64,000 nucleotides of DNA from NCBI GenBank assembly GCA_030535875.1, contig JAUNRC010000003.1, positions 1 to 64,000 on the forward strand, read 5' to 3'. The stretch is from Akkermansia sp. Lineage in GTDB: Bacteria; Verrucomicrobiota; Verrucomicrobiia; Verrucomicrobiales; Akkermansiaceae. Shown here one piece after another: positions 32,618 through 39,818 of this stretch (the stretch's first letter is position 1; each line of letters begins with the position of its first letter). The position numbers and the translations under genes were made by a program. The notes beneath the pieces are model-generated. The model was given only the letters and a program-made list of their open reading frames with translations. It ran no database searches and was not told the DNA's origin.

Positions 32618-34381
32618 TTACATTTTGTTGAGGTAATCAATGTAAGCTCGGCGAGCTTCTTCGGGGGTGTAGTTGTGTTTCTCAGCGCTTTCTTCCGTTG
32701 CTGCCTGTTGTGTGGTAAATGGCGTGGTGGGTAGGGTTGAGGCGGCAGGCAGGTCACCAATGGCGGCAAAAGCCGAGCCGGTGTCGCCGTTGCGGACATT
32801 CTGGTTGTTGGCTTTGCGAACTTCCTTGGGGGTGCCAGAAGCGTAGCGACGGGTTTTGTTGCCGAGGGTGGTAACGACCTTGTTCTTCTTGTGAATGTAC
32901 ACGAGTTTACCATTGAGGACTTCCTCGAGACTGCGGGTGTCTTCGGAGCTTAAATCATTACCATTGGTTAAGCGGAGCAGGGAGACCACTTCCACTTCGC
33001 TCAGCGGGGAAATCTGTTCGCTTTGGATAGTCAGGAGGTTGAGTGTGGGGCGGGTCAGATCAAAGTAGGCGGTATGTGAATTATCGTCGTCTTTGGAGGG
33101 GTAGCTGAGTTTGAGGAAATCTCCGCTCGGGGTGACTCTTTGCACGCGTCTGTTGTTGAGCAGCATGGTACGCAGAGCAACCATTCGGTCGGTGTTGATG
33201 AGATGTTTTTCCGCCTGCTGTCCGTGGTAGACGATAATTTCACAGTTGCCGCTTCGCTCATGATGGATGTAGAGCGGTGTCGGGAAAAGCTCGAGGAGTT
33301 TTTTGCGCAGTTCTGTTGCTTTGGCGCGTTCTTCCGATTTAACGGCTTCGATGATGAAAGCACCCAGTCGACCGTCAGGCTCTGCCAGAGCGAGTACTCG
33401 GCAGTCATCGATGTGGTAGATGTGCAGGCCGGCATCGACTTCTCGTCCGCCGCCGAAGTACTTGCGCAGTTCGGTAAGGGTGGCACGCTTTTCGTTCTGT
33501 TGCTCGGTATTGGATTTAGCGATGGATTCATCGCTGCTGACTGACAGATTGGCTTCTTCCGACGGGAAATTGAATGGGGGGAAGATGTAGTGGTTGATGC
33601 CCTCACGGGAGCGGTAGGCGCTGTGAAGTCGTCTTTTATATCCTAAGCAGTAGACGTTTTTGCGGCGTGCGAGGTGGGTGTCGTTCGTAGAGTTGCTGGA
33701 GATGGGGGAGGCTCCGCCCAGAGCCGATGAGAGCATGCGCAGGGTTTGGCGGTTGGAGGGTAGGCCGTAATCGTGTGCTGCGAGCATGGGGACGGCCTGA
33801 TGGCTGATGTGCTCGGCTATGCGAATCTCAATATACGGAACTATTGGAGAGGTGAGATCCGGGGTGATTTCGTAGCGGAGATTGTTACTGTCGCTGTAAC
33901 TTCGGAAGGATATGCCGCCGTTGTGCCAGCGGTGTGGGGTGCAGTTCTTTTGCTCTGTGTTGAGGATGTTGTAGACGGTTGTCAGACGCGATGTTGCGAC
34001 GATTGAGTCGTTGCCGTTCTGAGCCAGCTCTGCCACACTTTCGTAGAGCATGACGGCAGAATATCCGTCTTTTGAGTAACGGATTTCCGGTTCTTCTCCG
34101 ATGCTCAGCAGGGCTGAGAGGAGTTCTACGGTATCTTCCGCCTTGTCGCCCTTGTTGTTGGTGTGCAGGAGTACCGCTCCGATGTTTCCTTCGTTGTCAG
34201 CCAGTACGAGAACGTGGCATTCTTTCGTGTAGAAGAGCAGGGCATCTTCTCCGGAAAGCTTGCTGTTGTCCAAGTATGAACTGAGTTCCGAGATGGTGCT
34301 GATGGCCCATACAGGACTACCGACAGTCATGAGGAATGCTGCCGTTGCTGTAAGAAATCCTGTTTTCAGCCATTGACGCAT
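32618..34381 (-). CDS. Secreted protein of unknown function with internal duplication
   Basis: 587 residues. Signal peptide RQWLKTGFLTATAAFLMTVG...VWA. Two stretches look like copies of one domain: residues about 30-90 (ISELSSYLDNSKLSGEDALL, CHVLVLADNEGNIGAVLL) and about 300-365 (LTELRKYFGGGREVDAGLHI, CRVLALAEPDGRLGAFII), each followed by a helical E/K-rich segment. The C-terminus (YTPEEARRAYIDYLNKM) is charged. No known catalytic motif is seen. It starts 5 bp after the NahK-like gene, so the two are cotranscribed, but a functional link is unproven. Confidence 0.7.
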   Translation of the reverse strand: MRQWLKTGFLTATAAFLMTVGSPVWAISTISELSSYLDNSKLSGEDALLFYTKECHVLVLADNEGNIGAVLLHTNNKGDKAEDTVELLSALLSIGEEPEIRYSKDGYSAVMLYESVAELAQNGNDSIVATSRLTTVYNILNTEQKNCTPHRWHNGGISFRSYSDSNNLRYEITPDLTSPIVPYIEIRIAEHISHQAVPMLAAHDYGLPSNRQTLRMLSSALGGASPISSNSTNDTHLARRKNVYCLGYKRRLHSAYRSREGINHYIFPPFNFPSEEANLSVSSDESIAKSNTEQQNEKRATLTELRKYFGGGREVDAGLHIYHIDDCRVLALAEPDGRLGAFIIEAVKSEERAKATELRKKLLELFPTPLYIHHERSGNCEIIVYHGQQAEKHLINTDRMVALRTMLLNNRRVQRVTPSGDFLKLSYPSKDDDNSHTAYFDLTRPTLNLLTIQSEQISPLSEVEVVSLLRLTNGNDLSSEDTRSLEEVLNGKLVYIHKKNKVVTTLGNKTRRYASGTPKEVRKANNQNVRNGDTGSAFAAIGDLPAASTLPTTPFTTQQAATEESAEKHNYTPEEARRAYIDYLNKM

Positions 34382-34386
34382 GGAGT

Positions 34387-35538
34387 TTATCTCGATTTGT
34401 AGGATTTTGTGAGTCGCTTGATGAATTTCTCCATGCGGGGGAGATTTGTCTGAATGCTGCGAGCCAAGGCGAACTGGTTGCGGGCGCGGATGAGATTGTG
34501 CTCCGGTTTTTCGGTGCGGAAGTATTTGTCACCGTCCAGATAGTCGGTCAGGAAGCGCATGCCGATTTCTGCCGTGATGAGCCAGCCGGCAAATGCTAAC
34601 TGGTTGATTTCGTTCTGGGTGAGGAATTCGTGGGCGGCATCCAGGTAACCTTCTGCCAGCGATTCGAAGAAAGGCATCTGCATGACGACTTGCGAGAGAT
34701 CTTCTTCGTCCTCACTGGCGGTGCAGGTCGCGGTGCGTACCATGTCACCGAAGTCGTAGAGCGAGAGCCCGGGCATGACTGTGTCCAAATCGATGACGCA
34801 GACGGCCTCATCCGTCTCTTCATCGAGCATGACGTTGTTGATTTTCGTGTCGTTGTGGGTGATGCGGGTGGGCAATTCGCCTTTGCTCTGCATATCGGTG
34901 AGGCGGCTGAACATGGGCGACCAGGTTTTGAGCATCTCCAGTTCAGCCTCGCAGTTCTTTGCTCGCCCCAGCGGGTCGGCTTCTGCGCTTTGAAGGAGGG
35001 CTTGGTAGCGCAGCGGGGTGTTGTGGAAGTTCGGAATGGACTCTTTGAGGTCTTCCGGGTTCATATCGGAGATGAGCTCCTGAAATGAGCCGAAAGCAAA
35101 ACCTGCCTGATATGCCTGACGGGTATTCTCGACAACATCGTAGGTGTGGGTACCTTCGATGTTGTTGTAGCAGCGCCACATACCACCCTCTTCGGGGAGA
35201 TTGATGTAGTTACGACCGCCGCGGGCGGGATACAGGGTGAGAGGTTGACCTGCCGTGCTCTTGCGGCGGCGCATGGTTTTCCACCTGATGTGGCGGGTCA
35301 CCTTTTCAACATTTTTCATGACCATGACCGGGTCTTTGAACACGTAGTCGTTGACGCGTTGGAGAATGTAGCGTTCATGGACACCGTCCTCGGTCAGATA
35401 GCAGGCGCGATATGTTGTGTTGATGTGGCCGTTACAGAGTTCTTCTCCGTATTGAAAATCACCGTTGATGGCGAATTGGTCGCCGATGCGGGCGATGCGT
35501 TCTGCAATAGCACCTTCAGTTAATCTGTTCTGGGGCAT
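34387..35538 (-). CDS. nahK: N-acetylhexosamine 1-kinase-like phosphotransferase
   Basis: 383 residues of the aminoglycoside phosphotransferase/choline kinase fold. The catalytic loop THNDTKINNVMLDEE (about 227-241) and metal-binding VIDLDTVMPGLSLYDFGD (about 248-265) closely match the NahK type, which phosphorylates GlcNAc and GalNAc at C1 in mucin and milk-oligosaccharide use. N-terminal GHINTTYR and the YILQRVN nucleotide-site segment also fit. In a mucin-degrading lineage this would channel released N-acetylhexosamines into metabolism. The gene begins 42 bp after the upstream secreted-protein gene. Other APH-family sugar kinases are the alternative, so the symbol is tentative. Confidence 0.78.
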   Translation of the reverse strand: MPQNRLTEGAIAERIARIGDQFAINGDFQYGEELCNGHINTTYRACYLTEDGVHERYILQRVNDYVFKDPVMVMKNVEKVTRHIRWKTMRRRKSTAGQPLTLYPARGGRNYINLPEEGGMWRCYNNIEGTHTYDVVENTRQAYQAGFAFGSFQELISDMNPEDLKESIPNFHNTPLRYQALLQSAEADPLGRAKNCEAELEMLKTWSPMFSRLTDMQSKGELPTRITHNDTKINNVMLDEETDEAVCVIDLDTVMPGLSLYDFGDMVRTATCTASEDEEDLSQVVMQMPFFESLAEGYLDAAHEFLTQNEINQLAFAGWLITAEIGMRFLTDYLDGDKYFRTEKPEHNLIRARNQFALARSIQTNLPRMEKFIKRLTKSYKSR

Positions 35539-35580
35539 GGTCGGGAGAGATGTTTAATTAGCAGTCTGATGTGTGAAAAA

Positions 35581-36396
35581 TCAGTCGTTGTTGAGCTGGA
35601 TGCTCAGCAGTTTGAGGCGGTCGGTAGCATCGTCCTTCACGACAACGTTAATCTGGGACTGGCGGTTGGAGACCACAAACTTGCCCACTTTGAGTTGGGT
35701 TTCTTTTACGAGGGCCTTTTTGCCGTCTTTGGGAGCGGGAGTCGGAGTGGTGATGCGGAAGGCTACCTGCTGACCATGAGTTGCCTGTGTGAAGTTCCAG
35801 GAGTTTTTCTCATTGATGCCTTCCTTGCGGTAGGGACCTACGACTTTCTTGCTCACATCACTGAAGTCACCTTTGGCGGAGGTGTAGATGGTGACGCTGC
35901 GGGGTGAAAGGTTAATCAGGTGCACACCCTTGGAGGGGAAATCGGCTTCGTTGATGAAGAATGTCTTAGCCTTGGCCGGAGTCTCGCCGGGGATGACGAT
36001 GCAAAGCACCTTGCCGCCGCCGCCGCCCGGTACATTGATGGTCATGACGGGTTTGGGCATGTCGGCCGGGGGGGTCGCTTTGGCTCCTTTTTTACCGGTT
36101 TCGGGCGGATTGGGGGCCTTGTCGTAGAAGTTGATGGTGCCGGCAATGGGTTTGATGCGCTGGGTGGGGATGCGGCCGGAGATGCTGGTGCTCTTGTACT
36201 CTTTGCCTGCAAGGTAATAGAGGGGGCTGGGCAGACGGCCGCCGCCGGTGGAGCAGATGACGAACCGTACGCCGGTCTTGGGGGCGGCTTCTTCAGCAGC
36301 GGCAGCACCGCGCGCGCTGCGGGAAGATTGAGCGTAAGCGGGAGTAAGGGCAAATATCGCTGCCAGAACTAAAGAAAGAGTCAGGAACTTCTTCAT
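35581..36396 (-). CDS. Secreted protein of unknown function
   Basis: 271 residues from the ATG at 36396, which starts a clean signal peptide (MKKFLTLSLVLAAIFALTPA, cleavage after YAQ). The mature part is Lys/Pro/Gly-rich with beta-strand character (VMTINVPGGGGGKVLCIVIP, GVHLINLSPRSVTIYTS, LKVGKFVVSNRQSQINVVVK). No known domain is recognised. An upstream promoter gives a 20-nt leader. The next gene, the NahK-like kinase, begins 42 bp downstream in the same direction. Confidence 0.75.
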   Translation of the reverse strand: MKKFLTLSLVLAAIFALTPAYAQSSRSARGAAAAEEAAPKTGVRFVICSTGGGRLPSPLYYLAGKEYKSTSISGRIPTQRIKPIAGTINFYDKAPNPPETGKKGAKATPPADMPKPVMTINVPGGGGGKVLCIVIPGETPAKAKTFFINEADFPSKGVHLINLSPRSVTIYTSAKGDFSDVSKKVVGPYRKEGINEKNSWNFTQATHGQQVAFRITTPTPAPKDGKKALVKETQLKVGKFVVSNRQSQINVVVKDDATDRLKLLSIQLNND

Positions 36397-36422
36397 ATCG
36401 TGATATATTTTCGTACCCCGCA

Positions 36423-36451
36423 AATTTACCATCCCCATGCTCCTATTGCAA
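36423..36451 (-). promoter_or_regulatory. Promoter of the secreted-protein/nahK group
   Basis: TTGCAA (36446-36451), 17 bp, TAAATT (36423-36428). Predicted leader about 20 nt. Confidence 0.62.
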
Positions 36452-36453
36452 GC

Positions 36454-36486
36454 AAAAACTGCGACGCATATCAAATTGCGTCGCAG
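36454..36486 (-). terminator. Rho-independent terminator after the YggS-like gene
   Basis: A perfect 10-bp stem, CTGCGACGCA (36459-36468) with TGCGTCGCAG (36477-36486), then five T on the minus strand. Confidence 0.88.
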
Positions 36487-36520
36487 CAGGTCATAAGGTG
36501 ATTTTGAAGCGGGAAATGAT

Positions 36521-37216
36521 TCAGTTATTGCCGTAATCGCGTTTGCCGAAAATAGCGGAGCCCACTCGGACGATGGTGGAGCCTTCTTCCACGGCTACGG
36601 CATAGTCGTGGCTCATGCCCATGGAGAGTTCCGGCAGGGGCAGGGGGCCGCGCTCGCGCAGGCTTTCGGCCAGTCGGCGCAGGGTGATAAAGGCCGGGCG
36701 GGCACCCTCGGGGTCAGCCGTGGGGGCGGGTATGCACATGAGACCGCGAATGTCGAGGTTGGGCAGAGCGGTCAGAGCCTCCCATTCCTTTGTGAGTTCT
36801 TCGGGAGTGAAGCCGTGCTTGCTTTCTTCTCCGTCGACGTTGACTTCCAAAAGGATGGCTGCGGTTTTTCCCAGTTCGCCGGCTATACGGCTGATGGCCT
36901 CGGCCAGTTTGCGGCTGTCGACGGCTTCGATGAGGGCGATGTTTTGTTCGAGGGCTTTGCGAACTTTGTTGCGCTGGAGCGGGCCGATGAGGTGCCACAC
37001 GCAGTCAGCCGGCATGGCAGGGATTTTTTCCATGGCTTCCTGCAGGCGGTTCTCGCCGAAGAGACGTTGACCGTCTGCATAAGCCTGCATGATGTCGCTG
37101 ACGGGGAAAGTCTTGCTGACGGCCAGCAGGGTGGTGCTGCCGACGGGGCGTCCGGCGCGTTGTTCGGCGGCGGCTATGTTGTCGCGAATTTCCTGTAATT
37201 GTTCCTGAATGTACAT
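36521..37216 (-). CDS. yggS: PLP homeostasis protein, YggS/PROSC family
   Basis: 231 residues, normal length for the family of non-catalytic PLP carriers with an alanine racemase-like barrel. Seen: LLAVSKTFP with the PLP lysine near residue 34, FGENRLQEAMEK, WHLIGPLQRNK, LMCIPAP, LSMGMSHDYAVAVEEGSTIVRVGSAIFG. It lies 18 bp after the coiled-coil/TPR gene and is followed by a strong terminator, so it is the second gene of that transcript. Confidence 0.95.
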   Translation of the reverse strand: MYIQEQLQEIRDNIAAAEQRAGRPVGSTTLLAVSKTFPVSDIMQAYADGQRLFGENRLQEAMEKIPAMPADCVWHLIGPLQRNKVRKALEQNIALIEAVDSRKLAEAISRIAGELGKTAAILLEVNVDGEESKHGFTPEELTKEWEALTALPNLDIRGLMCIPAPTADPEGARPAFITLRRLAESLRERGPLPLPELSMGMSHDYAVAVEEGSTIVRVGSAIFGKRDYGNN

Positions 37217-37234
37217 GGCTTCGGGGAAAGTGGG

Positions 37235-39715
37235 TTATCGCTTGTTGCGGTGTTTGGCGGAGGGGAGTTCTTTAATATCGCCGCCGCGCTCACGCAGGCG
37301 CTGGGGTTCGGGGCGTTTGAGGCGTAATTTGACGCGGTGACGGTAGCCGCCGGCATTGGTGCGCACTCGTACGGTGGAGAATCGGCTTTTGTGGGTGGTG
37401 TGGCCTTTGCCGGCCTCGGAGGGAGTGGGCGCGGCTTTGATGTCGAGAGCTTGCAGACGTGCCAGCTCATCGGCTACACTCTGTTGTTCCGGGGTTTGAG
37501 CTTTGTCAGCAGGAGCGGGAGTCGGGGTTGGCTGTTCCGCTTGCTGTGGGTCAGAGGGAGTGGGAATGTCGGTGCCGGGTTCGGCATTTTCGGCCAACAA
37601 TCGGGCGACTTCTTCATCGTTGGCCCGCAGGCGAGCTGCTTCTTCCTCCGGTTTGATGTCGGCTACGAGGTCGGTGCCGGGGTTTTTCACGTTGTCGGGA
37701 TGATTGCGGAGGTATTTCTCGAACTCGGGGTCGGGCTCGGCGCCGCTGTGGATGGCTCGGTCGTAGGCGCGCGCGGCGTCGGGTATGCTGCCAAGCTCGG
37801 CATACAGGCGGGCCATGTTGTAGTGTGCATCACTCAGCTCGGGCTTGAGCTTAACGGCTGCGGCAAAGTGCTTGAGTGCTTCGGCATGGCGACCGCTTAT
37901 GCCCTCAATGTTGGCTAAGTAGAAGAAGGCTTCGGCATTGGCCGGGTCGAGTTCAATGGTGCGGATGAACATGCGCTCGGCTTCTTCCATGCGGTCGAGA
38001 CGGTAGAAGGAGATGCCGGCCAGATAGTAGGTGATAGGCAGCTCCGGGGCCAGACGGGTGGCGCGGTTAAGATATTCGATGGCCTCGTCGCACTTGTTGC
38101 GGTAGAGGAGGATGGTGCCGAGATTGACCAGTCCGGGGACATGGTTGGGTTGGTAATCGTAGAGGGTACGGTAGAGCTGCTCGGCGGAGGTGTAGCGTGC
38201 TTTGGAGAAGGCCTTGTCGGCCAGGCTGGCGAGGGTTTGGATTTCGAGGCTGCGGCGCACGGCGTTCGTGCCGTCGGATTCTTTCATTTCGCCGGCTTCA
38301 CCGTTGCGGATGGACTCGATGAGTCTGCGTTCGGAGTCGGTGAGTTCGAGTTTGCTTTCCTCATCGAGGCGCTGAAGCTCGGCGGTCATCTCGCTGTTGT
38401 TGTTCTTGAGCTGTTTGTAGGTCTCGATGAGGAGCTTGCGACCCTGCTCCTGCATTTCGATGGTGCGGCGCTGCTTGGCGATGACTTCCTTGAGAACCTT
38501 GTTTTCTTCGACGAGGGCGGGGTCGATGTCGGGGCGTGCGGCGGTGGCATCCACCTCGGCTTCGAGGTTATTGAGTCGCTCTGTCAGCTCGGAGATGCGG
38601 CGGCGGTAGCCGCGGTTTTCGTCATAGACCAGCCCCATCTGCTCGCGCAGTTGGTCAATTTCGGAGCGGGCTTCGTTGAGCTGCTGTGCCAGAACATCTT
38701 TTTCGTCGGAGGAGCCGGCCATCTGTGCTTCGAGTGCCTCGACCCTGGCGCGTGCGGCTTTGAGCTGTTCGGCCAGAGTGAGGTTCTGGTCGAGCAGGGC
38801 CTTGGTTTTTTCGGGGCTGTTGAGCTCGACGATGGCGCGCAGTTGTTCGTTCTCAGCCTTTAATTGGTCACGTTCGCGGGTCACGCGTTCCAGCTCGGCC
38901 TGAGTTTGGGCCAGTTGGCCGGCGAGTTCGTTGGCGCGGTCTTCGGCGGCCTGTCGGGCGCGTTCGGATTCGCGGAGTTTGTCTTCTGCCTCAGCCAATC
39001 GGGCGGCGAATGATTCTACAACTTCGTTGTTGATTTTGCGCTCTTCGGAAATTTGGGTGAGGAGCTTGTCGTAGCGCTCTTTGTAGGCCTGTTGTTCGCT
39101 CTTGGCGGTGGCAAGTTCCTGCTGGCTCTTTTTGAATTTCTCGGAGAGAACGAGGAAGCTCTGAGCCATGTCTTTGCACTCTGCACGGAGCCGTGCCAGT
39201 TCTTCGCGCAGTTCCTTGTCGGTGGCTGCGTAGTCCGGCAGACCGTCCGGCGATATACCCTCCTGAGCGTTCAGGTGCTCAGCAATGCCGGGCAGGTTGA
39301 TATTGACTTCCTGTGGTACGGGGCGACCGGGTTGGCGGCCGGTGGGGATGGGGGCTTTGGCTGCTTCTTCCTGATATCGGCTGATGTTGGCTGCCAACTG
39401 TTCGCGCAGGTAGTTCATCATGCGGGGTTTCCAGTTCGGGTGGTCACGCACGATGACTGCCATCATTTTTTCAGCTTGGCGGGCCTTGCGGAGAGCTTGG
39501 TTGTAGTTACCGTTCGAGGCAGCTTTTTCGGCATCATTTCGCAGACCGTATGCGACGAGGAGGTCCTCGCCCGGATCTCTTGCTGTCCGGTTGCGGGGGC
39601 CGGCCAGTACCATGCCGGCTTGTCCGGTGCTTCGGCTTTGAGCCCATAACGGGCTGTTGCTCAGAAGTACAAGGCCTCCGAGGGCTAAGGCGGAATATGT
39701 GGTGAAAGCAGACAT
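37235..39715 (-). CDS. Exported coiled-coil/TPR protein
   Basis: About 826 residues from the ATG at 39715, which begins a signal peptide (SAFTTYSALALGGLVLLSNS, ending LWAQ). Residues about 155-470 are a long heptad-rich coiled coil (EERKINNEVVESFAARLAEA, QLNEARSEIDQLREQMG). Residues about 500-670 contain four or five TPR units (HVPGLVNLGTILLYRNKCDE, ITYYLAGISFYRLDRMEEAE, AEAFFYLANIEGISGRHAEA). The tail is Pro/Gln-rich and then strongly basic (HRVKLRLKRPEPQRLRERGG). It is probably an envelope scaffold. A TTG at 39742 could start the same frame, but the ATG gives a proper signal peptide. Confidence 0.82.
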   Translation of the reverse strand: MSAFTTYSALALGGLVLLSNSPLWAQSRSTGQAGMVLAGPRNRTARDPGEDLLVAYGLRNDAEKAASNGNYNQALRKARQAEKMMAVIVRDHPNWKPRMMNYLREQLAANISRYQEEAAKAPIPTGRQPGRPVPQEVNINLPGIAEHLNAQEGISPDGLPDYAATDKELREELARLRAECKDMAQSFLVLSEKFKKSQQELATAKSEQQAYKERYDKLLTQISEERKINNEVVESFAARLAEAEDKLRESERARQAAEDRANELAGQLAQTQAELERVTRERDQLKAENEQLRAIVELNSPEKTKALLDQNLTLAEQLKAARARVEALEAQMAGSSDEKDVLAQQLNEARSEIDQLREQMGLVYDENRGYRRRISELTERLNNLEAEVDATAARPDIDPALVEENKVLKEVIAKQRRTIEMQEQGRKLLIETYKQLKNNNSEMTAELQRLDEESKLELTDSERRLIESIRNGEAGEMKESDGTNAVRRSLEIQTLASLADKAFSKARYTSAEQLYRTLYDYQPNHVPGLVNLGTILLYRNKCDEAIEYLNRATRLAPELPITYYLAGISFYRLDRMEEAERMFIRTIELDPANAEAFFYLANIEGISGRHAEALKHFAAAVKLKPELSDAHYNMARLYAELGSIPDAARAYDRAIHSGAEPDPEFEKYLRNHPDNVKNPGTDLVADIKPEEEAARLRANDEEVARLLAENAEPGTDIPTPSDPQQAEQPTPTPAPADKAQTPEQQSVADELARLQALDIKAAPTPSEAGKGHTTHKSRFSTVRVRTNAGGYRHRVKLRLKRPEPQRLRERGGDIKELPSAKHRNKR

Positions 39716-39783
39716 GAAGAGATTTTCCCTATGGTAGCTCAATCTTGCGGCAAAGCAAGCAGGAAGTGTGTCACGTTGCGGAC

Positions 39784-39812
39784 TTGCCTTGAGAGCTCAT
39801 GAGCGTTAGAAT
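39784..39812 (+). promoter_or_regulatory. Leaderless promoter of the SNF2 helicase gene
   Basis: TTGCCT (39784-39789), 17 bp, TAGAAT (39807-39812). Predicted +1 is the G of the GTG start codon at 39819. Confidence 0.6.
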
Positions 39813-39818
39813 GGTTGC

